Below, piece by piece: positions 13,501-25,620 of a DNA stretch of 64,000 bases. Both the position numbers and the translations under genes were made by a program. Where the stretch lies: positions 19,382,858-19,446,857 of the forward strand of contig OU342633.1 in NCBI GenBank assembly GCA_910589415.1, in the 5' to 3' direction. How positions within the stretch are numbered: the first letter of the stretch is position 1; each line of letters opens with the position of its first letter. The notes below the pieces were generated by a model. That model worked only from the letters and a program-made list of their open reading frames with translations, ran no database searches and had not been told where the DNA came from. Source of the stretch: Malachius bipustulatus. Its lineage: Eukaryota > Arthropoda > Insecta > Coleoptera > Melyridae.

Positions 13501-14411
13501 GACAAGGAGAAAAGTATCCTTTGATTAAGGTAAGGTGCTTAAATTAAAAAAGTATAAACATGATCAATCTAATGAAAAAAGTAAACTATAAGTAGACCAA
13601 GTTAAAAAAAATCATGACAATAGCGACATTAATAAAACGTCTTTACATCCACTGAATTTACCAGCAAATTTAAATACCAGAACTCTATTCAGGAGGGGTA
13701 AAGTAACTTGGTAAGTGTAACAGATTGTCCTCTTCGTTTTACTCTCATATATACGCTAAAGCTATTCAAAGCGGGGCGATAGTGTAAAAATGGGGAAAGT
13801 TTGGAACAATTTTAAAAGATCCAAACTAATTTGCATCAAAGACATCGTATCTTGTTGTTCTTTTTACTATTCTTTTGGTGAGTTTTTACCAGCTTTGCAT
13901 TTAAATGCTGTAAATTGGTTTTTGTGTTGCACTCAAGCATCTCGAGTTGAGAAGATGTTCTTTTATTTAAATCGTGTTTCTGGATAGAATACGAATATAC
14001 TTTTAATGGATCGTAAAATGAAATATTCAATTCCTACTTATTTATAATAGAAAAAATCGTTCGTGCATTTTTTAACGATGCAGTGATTACAATCGAGAGA
14101 GAAGACTTAAATCTTAAACAGTTTGAATCATAAATTTCACGCCACTGGGGAGATAATTTATTTACTACCTACCTACGTAAGTTTTCAGTTTATTACAACG
14201 ATAATTCTTCGAAGAAAACATTCCTACTTGTAAAAATATCATTCTCCAGCTTGAAAAGCAAAAAAACTGTCTCCATTAAAGAAACTTCGAAGCTTAAAGA
14301 GTCAACCTGCTACTACGTACAAGACGTAGAAAAACAAACACAAACACAACTTCCACAGAAACTCCAACTCACTAAAATAAACACTGCAAGACTTTCGTGC
14401 TATGATCTTAC
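10501..14411. other. AT-rich stretch, likely intron or intergenic
   Basis: No supported gene was found. A CTG-repeat microsatellite lies near 12289-12306. A segment at 13051-13155 is similar to 52731-52862 (shared GATGTAGATAG and GGTTACGG near the start; CTACTGTT near the end), suggesting a short dispersed repeat. If the minus-strand exons at 14.4-15.6 kb are real, this stretch would be their downstream intron. Confidence 0.45.
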
Positions 14412-15611
14412 CTGAAATTGCTCCTTAATGCACGAACAATTCTGCAAGCGTTCTATTTGTCTATAAACTTCCACCTCCCTCCAATCCGCATCCGTACTGG
14501 GAGGTTTCCATTTCACGATCCCATAAATGGAACCGGGGGAGAGCGGCGAAGCTATGCCAGAGTCCGAGTCCGACGCCGCTTTACCGGTACCGCAAGAAAA
14601 AATCCCGGACGAGTATGCATCCGATACGAATTCGATCATTCGGGGGTTAGGCCTCCCATCTCTGATAAGATCGCACTTGTTATCCGACAAAGTAAGCCAT
14701 TTCGGGGCCGGGACACCGTCCTGAGGAGATTTATGTGAATAGGCGATTTCCTTTGAACAACTTGCTGCCACCGATTTATTCTCACAGCATTGAACATTGT
14801 CGCCGTGCAAAGCTTTCAAGTTAGGGATACGGGAGGTCTTCTCTTTTCTCTCGGGAGTCTCGGGAGGCTCGGCAGCTATAGATTGGGGAGAAGATATTGA
14901 ATGAATTTTGTTCGATAGACGTTTGCTTTGAAGCTTTAGAGAAAATGTGTTTCTCTGTAAAGGTGGTTGGGAATTATTGAATTTCGCTCAGCATCTTGTT
15001 TGTTTTCAAATTGTTTCAATGTTAAAGGTGCGGTAATAAGAAAATTTATGAAAATTACCTACATACCTTTTGATTTGATCGCTTTATTTCTATCCCCGCA
15101 AGTATGTCACATAGAGAGTGGGTATATATATTGATTTAGTGCTAGTGACCTTAAATTTTATAGCTCTTGACTCTGTTTGCGAATTGCTGGCTCGATACAG
15201 TGATACACGCACGAGAGGTCGTAAAACAATCAATAATCCCTGCCACCCATCTCCAAAGCAAACTTCCAATCAAATAAACCCCTAATTACCCGCATCACCG
15301 TGCGACACTTCCATCAGGAATCCCACCCCAAGAGTTATAACTCACAGCTCCCCCTCCCAATTGTTACTCTGCCACTACCAACCTCGCAACCGACCGGGTC
15401 TTTTCCACCCCATATCGGCTCCCAAATGTCCCGCATCTCCAGGGGGCGTCACGGGAGATCTACGATGCGGCTCCTCGCCATCACCAGTCAGGGAATCCGG
15501 GCGTCGTTTCACGGTGCCAGTTTTCGCGGACGGGGAATCCCAATCGAGGGAGTTGGAGTCGCCGGACTTGAGGCGCTTTCTGCGTCGGTAGGGAATGTCC
15601 TGGTCTGACAT
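14412..15611 (-). CDS. Candidate first two coding exons of an unrecognised protein (partial)
   Basis: Exon A runs from an ATG at 15611 down to a GT donor at 15383 (GAG/GTTGGT) or 15395 (CCG/GTCGGT). It encodes a basic, Pro/Ser-rich start, MSDQDIPYRRRKRLKSGDS. Exon B (14875-14412) follows a pyrimidine-rich acceptor ending CCAATCTATAG and ends at a good donor, TTTCAG/GTAAGATC. Both candidate donors of A and the acceptor of B have phase 1, so the frame stays open across the join. Exon B encodes about 154 residues including SDSDSGIASPLSPGSIYG and ends near EVYRQIERLQNCSCIKEQFQ. GC content rises sharply in both exons relative to their flanks, as expected for coding sequence. Downstream exons were not found in the window. 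I do not recognise the family; the visible part looks mostly disordered and phosphosite-rich. A minimal ATG-TGA open frame lies just upstream of the start. Confidence 0.5.
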
Positions 15612-16959
15612 CGCATTCACATCTTGGCAGGTGTCACCGTGGCGATTTGTTATGAATTATGGATCCGAGTCGAGGAGATGTGACGCTGTGAAGTGAAGAT
15701 GAAGGGGGAGGAGGGGGATGTCATGCAGTGATATTTGAAAGTTCAGACTCGATCATTTATCTATGTCTTCGGTAATCCAGGCTATCTGGTGCTCGTGCTA
15801 TACGCTGATAAATTTCAGATTGACCTATTTATATTATAATTCTACTTTATAAAATTCTTTACACTTCTGAAAAAATATCCTCTTAGGATTCTCAATTATC
15901 TGACGTAATCCTGCTCGCAATATTTTAACAATTTATGCTAGCAAAATCCCAGCAGTAGATGAGGTCACTAAATGAAGCAAGAAAAATAAGTCAAAAAATT
16001 GGTAATCGGTATATAAAACACGTTACTACACATTTCAAATCCCTTTCATTGAAGGAAAAATAGATAAGGGAAGAAATTTACAAATTCAAGTAGTTTTCAA
16101 ATAAAGTGATACAGCTACCATTAAACTTACTGATACTGCCTCGCCCCTTTTTTTGTACTCAACTCTCTTAAAAATTCCCCCAATGAAAGATTCACCGCTG
16201 GTAATGAGCTAGAAACAGATGTTGAGCATTGATGATAGTTTCGTGAGACTAGGAAGGAATTTCATTTAGGGGATGTCCTACAAGTTATAAGGGGAGAATA
16301 ATTCTGCCCTTTGTTTATTTTTTCATATCAGATTCTGAGCATATGACAGTAGTAGTAGTAAACATCTTGATAAAAATCACAGAGGCCATGAAATATTCCT
16401 AAAACTTCCAATTTTATTTATATTTGTAGGCCCAAGTCATTGTACCGGTTTGCTTTATTTTCAGAATCATTAAAAGTGAAAATTAACCAGGTCAAATTAA
16501 TATTTTACACACTTCTATTACATGATAATAGAATAGGACGACTACAAAAATCATAAAATGGAACAAGACCAGATACATAAACAACAGCAAATTAACCATT
16601 AAACTAGAATCGAAAAATGGAACCATTCAGGACGTCAATTCAGAATTTGATGTAAGTAGAGGAAGGAATTCAAATGAAAAGAATCAGAGAAGAAGGAGCT
16701 AAAAAATCCCATACAAGTTTCATGAGCTGTTCAGAATTAGGTAATAAAACACACCATCAACTTTCTACTACAATGGCTCCATTCCCATTTCCAAGAAATA
16801 AATTCCACCTAAAGAACTACGTACTAGAAACTACCACCTAAAGCCGAAAAGACTCGAATAAAAACTGGCACGGCCAAACAACTCAGCAGTCCCTAATAAA
16901 CCTTTCAATTTTTCACCACACACTCATACACATCCCTCAAATCTCCGAATTTCCATAAC
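15612..16959. other. Non-coding stretch upstream of the candidate minus-strand gene
   Basis: No gene was recognised. If the ATG at 15611 is correct, the promoter and 5' untranslated region should lie here. No clear TATA box or initiator pair stands out. A short AGTAGTAGTAGTA microsatellite is at about 16349-16361. Confidence 0.4.
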
Positions 16960-17335
16960 ACATGCTCCACATCACCAAGAACCACTTGTTGAGACCGTCA
17001 TCACGTCACCTAACCACCCGGACATGATAAGATGTAATTCTCTAACGGGATTATAACGCGGCCCGGCCAGATAACACAGGATCGTCTTTCACGGCCCGAT
17101 TAATCGCGTACACTGAGGGCTGGTTGTGCCCTGAGAGAGCCGCCCAGCGACATGCCGTCACCCGTATTTCCCATTCCCGCCTCCCCCGTCTGCCGCCCCC
17201 TGGACGCAAATGTAACCAATCTCACGCACTCCGTTATTACCTTAATCAAACACGGGGTCGGAATCGCAGTGGCGGGGAAAAATCAAATGAACAATCGGGG
17301 AAATGCGACTTCCTAAGAAGAGAAACAGATTAGAC
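16960..17335. promoter_or_regulatory. GC-rich island, possible regulatory block
   Basis: This is a block clearly richer in GC than its surroundings, with GATA-type words (GATAAGATG, AGATAACAC) and a GATTAATCG homeodomain-like word at 17098-17106. A plus-strand ATG frame from 17152 stays open for about 54 codons, but no splice pair supports it. A conserved enhancer, a CpG-rich promoter or an unrecognised exon are all possible. Confidence 0.25.
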
Positions 17336-17890
17336 TTCCTATAAATGGGTATACACTTTTTTTCCATTTCATGAAAAGTGATAATTTTATTTTGGCAATC
17401 CTACAGAAGTGGTATCCGAGTTTAGGGCAATAATGCTCGATGTTTTAGTCAAAACGATGTTATAGTCGTCCTGTGTTGCCTGATTTAGTAGCTCCATTGC
17501 ATTTTTGCAATATTGTATTTTTCAATAGAGACGATGACCAGAATCTGGTAAAGGTCATTTCATTGGTCGTTGTCAGGTTCTCGGTACCTTAAATATCACT
17601 ACTTTTATATCTTTTTCTTTATCTTATATATTTTATATTTAACTTTTTTTAAATTTCCTTTAAATTTCAGGAGAAAAAACCTAACAATGACCAATGGCCT
17701 GATGAGTTATCATATTCTGGTCAGCTTCTGGTCATCTTCTTTATTCAGTAAAATCAGTACGCATCGCAAAATCAGTCCAATCTGGCAACAATGTGCTGTA
17801 TTTTGGCCGCGGGAAGAACTCCTCGTTCTTTAACCGTTACATTTTTTGTGTCGATATATTCCTCGATCTAGTATCAATTTGAATATCTTA

Positions 17891-18638
17891 TAGCGAATTC
17901 GAGTTGGCTGCACTTGCTCGGAGCGAGATCGACCTGTCTCTGAATCTGTTCTGCCCAGAATTCTGCTCCAGTCCGGAGCAGAACTTTCGCATTTCTACTC
18001 TGTATGGAACCGAACTGTGTCAGGTCAGACCAGAACCAGAGCCAGAGCCAGACCGCCATGCACCGGTGCAGTGCAGTGTGCAATCCAGTCTCCCTCCAGT
18101 CTGCATTTTCGTATTTATAGCCTTCTACTAAAAAAAATACCTATCCCTATCCTATACCTATCACGGTTGTTTGTTGTTATGATGTTATTCTTATTATAAC
18201 AGAGTCGTGGAACTACAAGGCGTTATCCCTTTTAATTATTGTAATAAGTTGTACTTCATACAATATACGTAAATAATGTACTTATCCACAAATTTTTGGT
18301 GTAAGGAATTACTAGGAATCAGCAGTAGTTAATTTTCCCGCTATTTCTAACCTCTAAATTTATGGGAGTGCACCGTTGCACCGTCAAATTTGACGGTGTA
18401 GTTTATTTTGCTCCGGGGCAGTTTCGCTATACGACTCGAACATATTTTCCTATGCACTGCCAGAGAGCAAGTGTAACTCGAACACAATTACGCACCGCAT
18501 AGAGATATGCACCGCTAGAGTTCACTTTAACTCGAATACGATTACGAAAAGCACTGGAACAGAGTCCTACAAATCGAATACGAAATTCCGTCTCGGTGCG
18601 CACCCGGAGCAGAAAAGTGCAGTAACTCGAATTCGCTA
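17891..18638. mobile_element. Candidate ~750-bp element with inverted ends and internal repeats
   Basis: Perfect 15-base inverted ends TAGCGAATTCGAGTT sit at 17891-17905 and, complemented, at 18624-18638. Similarity continues imperfectly inward (CTGCACTT). The right half contains the phrase AACTCGAA or a close variant at about 18432, 18475, 18529, 18571 and 18624, i.e. alternating spacings of ~42 and ~54 bp that sum to ~96 bp. No open frame looks like a transposase, so the element would be non-autonomous. An alternative is a satellite-like array flanked by one inverted copy. Confidence 0.5.
18379..18398. repeat. Perfect 20-bp palindrome
   Basis: CACCGTCAAATTTGACGGTG equals its own reverse complement. 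It lies inside the inverted-end element and could be an internal binding or cruciform site, or simply a decayed inverted repeat. Confidence 0.8.
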
Positions 18639-20906
18639 TTATTGATTGTTCCAGCAAATTCATAGTTTTTTCCGGTTGGATAATACGCTTGGAAATTAGT
18701 TCCTGCATGTAGATAATTTTTACAAAGAAAATTGTGTAACATGCGTAAGGATTTGCAGCACAGAAGGAAGATAAAAGTACCTATGTAAATATTTTCCTCT
18801 CTAAAATATCTCTAAATATCTAACTCTCAAATAACGATTGCGAAGGAAACTCGCATATTTGGAAAATTTTAATTTATCATCTGTCAATATTACAAATTTT
18901 GCAAAATATTTTTTTTTTATATAAATATTACCCTTTATTAACGAACGAGTCACCCCTGTTCGAGATGAGCCCTCTCTTTTCACCACGAGATGGATGTTTG
19001 AGCTCCACGAGTCGTCCCTAGCAATCTCCGATGCTATTTGGCCTATGAGTCATAGGACAGCGTATGGGAATTCGATCGGAATCCCCTGTAGCTGTTGTAG
19101 CAGGCGTCAGGACCTCGCAGGACTCTATACGCGGCGTGCGACAGGGCGCGCTTCGTCATCCAGTTTAATCAGTCGACGGGAATTGCCATTAGAAAAGTCG
19201 ATGGGGATGTACGAATGCCAAGTCTTGGAGGTAGTGGGAGTGTGATTAATAATGAGTCTTGGAAGTTATTAACCCTTCGGCATGATGAAATCAGAATGAT
19301 GTATATGCAAGTTGGAAAAATGATGGGATTTTTTGATTAGCTGTGAAAAATTATGTTATTTTTTTATAAAAATTAGTTCCATTTTAAGAACTGGTAAATT
19401 TTTCAACACCAAAAATTTTAATATTTACTTATTAGCTAATTATAGCCTTGTCATTATGTCAAATAATCGCCCTATTTGTCGAGTTTTCTTGTAAAAATCT
19501 ACTGAATTCCCAATTATTCTCTTCAGCCATACAAAAAACTGCTAAACAAAAATCTTCGATGCTCTTTTGTTGTTCTCTCTTGCTCGAATAGAAATTAACA
19601 TCGAAAAAATTTGGATCTAACATTTGACTGTTATGCGTCAAATAGTCGTATACAGTGTTTCTCGTCATTGGTATCTCAAAGTAACAGTTATTTTAGATCA
19701 GTTTCTACTCCCTAATTCGATTCTCCTATCTCTAGTCCCAGCTAAATGAAATGGATAAAACTTTTCTAGCATTGTCGATTTATGAAGCCATTTTTTAAAG
19801 AAAAGGTTAATTAAATGATGAAGAAGATTAATTTCCATTGGACAAAAGAAATAATTACTGAAGTTTGATTATTGGTATATATTGTTCAAATTAATTATTA
19901 AAAGCGCTCACGTAAGAAAAAACTGACAATGGGAGTAAAAAACTTCAAGGAAATTGGATGGTGTTCTCTTTAGATATGTTTCGAATTATAATAATGTGCG
20001 GAACCCAACAAGAATTACTTCTAGTTCCTCATCAAACTCACTGCATGGGTGGAATGTTTCTTATGAGTAAATTTTTCCTATGTTTGTAGGCACCTGCTTA
20101 CAAGCTTCTTGGAAAAGGTGCTTACTTTTGTCTTTATTGAGTGATATAGTAGTGAATGAAGACATTCTTGGCAGGTAAAATTTTTGTCAATGGTTTTCCT
20201 GAAACTTACATTTTTCACCAAGATTTTTTACCGTAGCCAGCCTGATTCTGCAAGCTTAAATGTGATTTTTTTATTTTTTTTAAATTCATGCATTTATGCA
20301 TTTTGTCACTGTTAATGAAGTCAAGTCACGTAATCCAGAGAAGTTCGTCGAGATAAACGATACATTCGGCAAGCTGTTATAAAATGCTCTAGTGGAGTAA
20401 GATCCCGGTATTAAAATGTGTCCAGGAGGGTGTAGACTGTAGAGCACTTCACCCATCTCTTAAATGAAATAATTGTTTTATAAAAATACCAATAAAGAGA
20501 GTGGCTATTTTTTATTAACGTTCTTGAATGTTTTGACAACTACTGTCCTTGTAATAACCTAACAAAATCAAGAGCTGTCAGTTTTAAAGAGTGAATTAAG
20601 TTAAGACAAACTTTGTGTCAGGGCCTACTCCAAAACGGGTTCGTTTTGAAACATCCTTAGATCATAAAACACAAAATTCAGTTCTGCATGGGGGGGGGTG
20701 CCATAAAACAGAAAGCTTGACTAATTTGCTAGAAAAACGATTACTTGTATTTTTTTTATTTCTCATAGTTTTTGAGAAAATTGCAAAAATTTCAATTCTT
20801 AATGCGCGAGAATTTTAATTTATTTGAAACAGTGCGAGCTGTCGAAATTGGAACTGCTCAGAAACCAAGAAAAATCAAAATGGGTTTTGAAGGGACATAA
20901 AATATA
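18639..20906. other. Mostly AT-rich, no supported gene
   Basis: A GC-richer patch (18960-19245) has open frames on several strands without splice support and includes the AP-1-like palindrome reported separately. The rest has no recognisable coding sequence. Confidence 0.45.
19042..19056. promoter_or_regulatory. AP-1-like site in a 15-bp palindrome
   Basis: CCTATGAGTCATAGG is a perfect odd palindrome around the consensus AP-1 (Fos/Jun family) site TGAGTCA, inside a GC-richer patch. Binding is inferred from the consensus only, and no adjacent gene is assigned. Confidence 0.3.
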
Positions 20907-21330
20907 CAGAGTTATCCTAAATAAGCGCGAAAAATTTTACGGGGTGGTTCCTTGGCTCATTCTGAGGAAAAAATTGCCTATTAACGTAGGTCAGCAAATG
21001 CACCGTTTTTGAGATTACATACAAGGTACCGGGTGTCAAAAAATAATTTTTCTAGTTTTTGAAGATATCTCGGGAACCGTTTAAGATATGGAACTCAACT
21101 TTTGTACATGTACATCAATAACTAAACTTTTTTCATATGCCATGGTTCGAGATTTTGGGGTTTCGTGTGTATTTTTATCCCCAATATCTACGACCCTGGG
21201 CAAATTGACATTTTAAAAACGCATTTTAGGACGCCAATATTTGTTACACAAAAAAAAAACTTTCGGTCATAATTGCTAACTTGAACCGCTTTCTATAAAA
21301 ATTAAAAACCCTTAATGGGGAATCGATCCG
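20907..21330. mobile_element. Truncated copy of the 38.1-kb foldback MITE family
   Basis: The left end is CAGAGTTATCCTAAATAAGC preceded by TA. It continues with landmarks shared with 38134-39054: GGTTCCTTGG, GCAAATGCACCGTTTTTGAG, GGTGTCAAA, CTGGGCAAATTG and GGTCATAA. The right arm present in the 38-kb copy is missing here. It is non-coding and probably a Tc1/mariner-derived MITE fragment. Confidence 0.7.
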
Positions 21331-22323
21331 GATGCGGTTTGATGTTAATTAGAAATATTTATAGGTCGGCTTGTAAGACCGAAAAGCTTGTTTGAAATCT
21401 GGACGAAGGACCAGGGTACAGAATACACCGGGAGATAATAGACAGCAATAATAATAATTATGCCTTTAATTATTGTGTACTCACTGTTTACTTTCGTACC
21501 ACTGGGCGAACCACTGTAACCCGTGCGGGGAATGCCCGTCTTCAAATAATGCGGTTTGTACTAAGGGGGGCAGGGTACTACTTGTACCACAGCCACGAAT
21601 TGCGATCGGCTGTAAAATTTTCATGTTACTCTAGCAATTATGAAAAACTTGCTATTAGATCAGAATTAGCCTGTCGCTAGTACTCTTACTGATATTATGA
21701 TTCATTTCATTATCATATAGATTCTTTACATAATAACCATTTCTCTGTGACCGCAAATAATACGTCCAACGTATCATAAACCTGTCAAAATTTAGAATAC
21801 ACGCATAGGAAATATTCCCTAAACTGACTTTATAAAGCATAAGATCCCGCATATAAACCAGCAGATTAAATTAAATTCCTCCATGCACGAGAAATTTTCT
21901 CATAATTCCAACTTCGAAAATAACGACATCCGAAAGGGAACAACCCACTCCAATTACCATCCAAACAACTTCCGCACTTCCCGAACAGATGCTCGTAGGT
22001 ATATGAAAGAACTCCTAAATCCTTACTACATCACCCTTCTCCTCAAAACTCACTATACAACTCCACCTCCCGTTCAATTTCGTGCTCTCGTACCTAATAA
22101 TACGCATATCCGATAACGCATAATCCTGAATTAGGGCACTAAGTTAACGTGAAATACGCGATTTCTCCATTCAGTACGGGAGGTGGGAGGGAGTAGCAAC
22201 GCGAACAATGACGTAAACAATCACACCCCCAGGAATAAAATATACCTACCTACCTGAGAAGGAAGAATTGGAGTAATTCAAGCTAAAGGTTGTTATGCAC
22301 CCTGAACACAATTTAGCTTTTCA
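21331..22323. other. AT-rich stretch, no gene seen
   Basis: Only short frames without supporting features were found. No repeat relation to the rest of the window was noticed. Confidence 0.4.
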
Positions 22324-22545
22324 GTGCTGAAAGCGGCCGGTGCGCTGCGACTCCGGCTCATAATTCAGGAGATAAGCCTCCCCCAACGAGGTACGCACCG
22401 AGCGAGGCGATGCTCGTGTCGTATTGCTGTCCCGTGTTCGGCAGTGTGTCGGAGCTCGAGGCCCGGATCTCCGGACTGCCAAACAGACGCCCCCCTTTTA
22501 ATTACACGCAACGCTACGTGCTCCCGGAGAAGTAGATAGCTTCCA
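22324..22545. other. GC-rich island of unknown role
   Basis: A compact CpG-rich block stands out from AT-rich flanks. On the minus strand, an open segment could run from an acceptor-like TTTGGCAG to a donor-like CTCG/GTGCGT, but frame and ends are ambiguous. On the plus strand, an ATG frame of about 42 codons ends at a stop near 22535. An exon or a regulatory CpG island are both possible. Confidence 0.3.
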
Positions 22546-22731
22546 GCTCGGCATTATGCAGATGGACTAAGAAAGGTGATTCTGAAACGGTTAATGGAAG
22601 TCCATATTGACCAAACAATGTAAAATAACGGGAATGTGCAGCCTGCGGAGGGCAGCAATAGCAATATGAAAACACGTTAATAACGAAGGAATGTGATATT
22701 CATAAAAGGGTGAGTATCATCATATTAAATA

Positions 22732-23471
22732 CAGTGCTTCCCAAAAGTAACGGATAAATTCGATAAAACGGAAAGCGCTGTTATTTTGAAAAAATAAAAA
22801 AACAGGTCGATTTTGGTTTAGAGTTGTTCAACTTTTGACATAATATTTGGGTATACAGGGTGATGCACGAAAAAGTGGTGACGTCATCGGCATTTTCTTA
22901 AATGGCAACCTTTATTTTTTATTATATTTTTTGACACTTTATCCAATTGCCAATACGGTAATGTAATCATTTTGTAACGTTAAATAAGGAAATTTCGGAG
23001 AAAAGAACTTAATTTCGACAGATTTAATAGATTTAATTTAATATAATTTAACAGATTTATTTAATACACTTAATTTAATAGACAGATCTTATAAAATTAC
23101 CATGGAAACAGTCATTTTTATTTGATTTTTTTTTTTTATCGTTAATGTTCCGATTTTCACATCAGTGAAAAGTGCACAATTTCGACTCACAAGTTGTTTT
23201 CTCAGAAATTTCCTTATTTAAGGTTACAAATTGATTACATTATCATATTGGCAATTGAATGAGGTATCAAAAAATGGAAAAAAAAATAAGGGTTGTCATT
23301 TTTAAAGATGCCGATGACGTCACCACTTTTTCGCGCATCACCTTGTATACCCCAATATTATGTCGAAAGTTGAACAACTCAAAAACAAAATCGACCTGTT
23401 TTTTTAGTTTTTCAAAAAAACAGCCCTCTCAGTTTTATCGAATTTATCCGTTACTTTTGGGAATTTTTTTG
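22732..23471. mobile_element. Long-arm foldback MITE (Tc1/mariner-like), 740 bp
   Basis: The left end CAGTGCTTCCCAAAAGTAAC is preceded by TA; the right end is the matching complement GTTACTTTTGGGAA, then a diverged T-run ending G followed by TA. The arms are about 220 bp each (22741-22960 and 23240-23462). They share blocks such as GGTATACAGGGTGATGCACG and GGTGACGTCATCGGCATTTT in inverted order. No transposase frame lies between them. CAGTG-type ends with TA duplication are typical of Tc1/mariner elements, so this is called a non-autonomous derivative. Confidence 0.8.
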
Positions 23472-25394
23472 TATATTTAATATTTAAAAGTTTTTGTGAT
23501 TTTAGATATTTAATAAGATTTAAGAGAATAATTATGCGAACAATCTTATAAATTTAAGGTCAAAGTCCAATTTTTAGTAACACCTTCCTCAGATGATGGT
23601 TCAAAAAAGAAATTATTTATCTACCCCCAAAAGGCACTCCTGAAAATTTAACTGAAACACCATGGTAACGTGGCGGGTATTATTATTCTTCTAATTCCAG
23701 GAGAAGTTCCGCATATTTGAAGAATTACCGTTTCGTCCCATCTTTCTAATTAATAGGGATTCCTCTAAGGTTATTCCCTCACTTGTCCCTTCCAGTCACT
23801 CCCATTTAGAAGTGTAAGTAAGCTCTCGGGGAAAATAAATGGAAGATGATGGGTTGCATTATTGGTAATACCTACGGATAACCAGATCCGACGAGTTGGA
23901 GGTAGACAGCGCCAAGGGTAAAGGGAGAGCCAACCCAACGCTCTGACCGTGAGACGTCGTATGACCGAGTCGAATGACAAGCACTGAGCTTATATGAACT
24001 GAAGAGAATTAATTTCGGAAATCGCCGCGACGCGTTTAAATTAATAACCGTCCTGAAGAATTGCTCTTCCATTAATTACTTGTGCAGTGCAGCATTTGGC
24101 ATAAATCGTAAGTACACGTTTTCCACGCACCAATTATTATAATTTTTAATCGCCCACACGCAAGCCGGTCATTGATCGCACAATTACCGATGTTCTAAAA
24201 ACGCGAAAATAATAAAATAAACTAAACTTGATCGAGGAGAGTCATCATCATACTTACCAGCATTAAAATAAAGGATAAAAGGGAACTAGAAATACAAAAA
24301 TAAAAAAAAAACGAACAGAAAGACCGAAGAAATATAAACTTTCTGAAATTTTCAGACTATCGTGCCCATGTTGAAAAAATCACAGGCGGCAACTTTCGAA
24401 GAAGTTCTTATTCAAAGACTTCAAGCTCATTATGTTGAAATTAAGAAGAAAAATTGGTCCAATAGATGGCCAGTATGCCTAAGAGCAAGAGTCCGCGACT
24501 GGCCACACCTTCGTCGTTTTATGGCCAAGGGCGCCCAGACATACTCCGCCACTGGATTAAATTTTTTGTTGGGAGTATCAAATCATTCACTTCAATTATT
24601 AGTACAACTGTCAAAATATTTGGAAGAACGGTAACACTCTGCATCTCGAATATACTAAAGCTCCAACGACCCATGCCTACAGGAATTTTTTCGTTTATTT
24701 TTGCATTTCCTACATGCCCCTTAAGTTAAAAAATAAACTTTTTACGTTCTCTGTAAATTAAACTTGAGTTCTATTTTATTGCTTACTAACTTCATCTGTT
24801 TCTTCATTACTTACCGTTCACAACCGTTCAGCAGGAAACAAAAATTAACAACAAACGGAATTTTGAAATGGAGCCTATTGATTACTTGCTTGTTTAGATT
24901 ACGGACCCCCCACCCCGCACTTCTTATCTCAGAGCTGCAGCAATCTCAGGATAACTTCGCTTTTGCGGGTATTTCTTTCTTACTTTCTCAGTTCAAAGAA
25001 ACGACAAGAATCCAGAAACACATACCTAAAGCTAATACAATCAGATTTCCCAATTCAAGTTTCTCGGGCGTTAAACAAAGTCTCAACTTCTTATAAAGCT
25101 ATCCACTTAAAATAGCTCCCAGCATCGTTTAATCTTTTGAATATCCTCTTAAAAAAGTCGCCTTAATGACCTTCTAAATCCCTTATTGAAGTCTTTATTT
25201 TTCTTTCCCGTTCCCTATCAACATCAACCGTTCATCTAATTGTCGCTAATCATCACATTTCACGACCTGTTATTTCAAATCCGGGATTATCCCTAACTGA
25301 CGACATTGTCTCCAGCTAAATATAAGCAAGCAAACCGTCTCGCATTCCGAATAACAAATGACATGCTAATTACATGAAGCATTTCCTGGAGGAG
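23472..25394. other. AT-rich stretch, no supported gene
   Basis: At 24466-24660 one plus-strand frame contains SSFYGQGRPDILRHWI, slightly like the GRPDILD-type motif late in LINE endonuclease domains. The neighbouring residues do not support it strongly. No other feature was recognised. Confidence 0.35.
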
Positions 25395-25620
25395 AACATC
25401 TAGATCTAGACGACGTCTGGAGTCAGCATGTCTAGTCTAGGACCCCAAACGTTCGTCGTAGGTATCTGGTTTCCGGGTCTAGCAAGGCGTCTAGCCCGGC
25501 TGCGTGCACCGGTACCGCCGAGACGGCATAGCGCCCTTTCGCATCTGTTCCCGTATCGTATCGGAATCCCAAGCACGTGCATCCGCAAGCATGCGCCCGG
25601 CGAGAGCCTTTAATGGCAAA
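25395..25620. other. GC-rich island of unknown role
   Basis: The block opens with overlapping palindromes (CTAGATCTAG, GACGTC) and stays CpG-rich to about 25615. Open frames exist on both strands (plus from an ATG at 25428; minus 25406-25588), as expected for any GC-rich block. Neither has clean splice sites or a domain. It resembles the islands at 17.0 and 22.3 kb in composition. Confidence 0.3.

Noticed and set aside
13442..13530. MVRKCCVLVL start resembling the first strand of a THAP zinc-finger domain
   Set aside because: The frame stops after 11 codons and the later THAP Cys/His and AVPTIF-type motifs are absent.
14418..14738. Plus-strand frames over the 14.4-kb exon
   Set aside because: The minus strand has phase-matched splice sites and a more natural protein; the plus frames are shadows in GC-rich DNA.
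24466..24729. Plus-strand frame with SSFYGQGRPDILRHWI, like a LINE endonuclease motif
   Set aside because: Only the short GRPDIL match is convincing. Upstream and downstream endonuclease blocks are missing, and an alternative frame is equally open.
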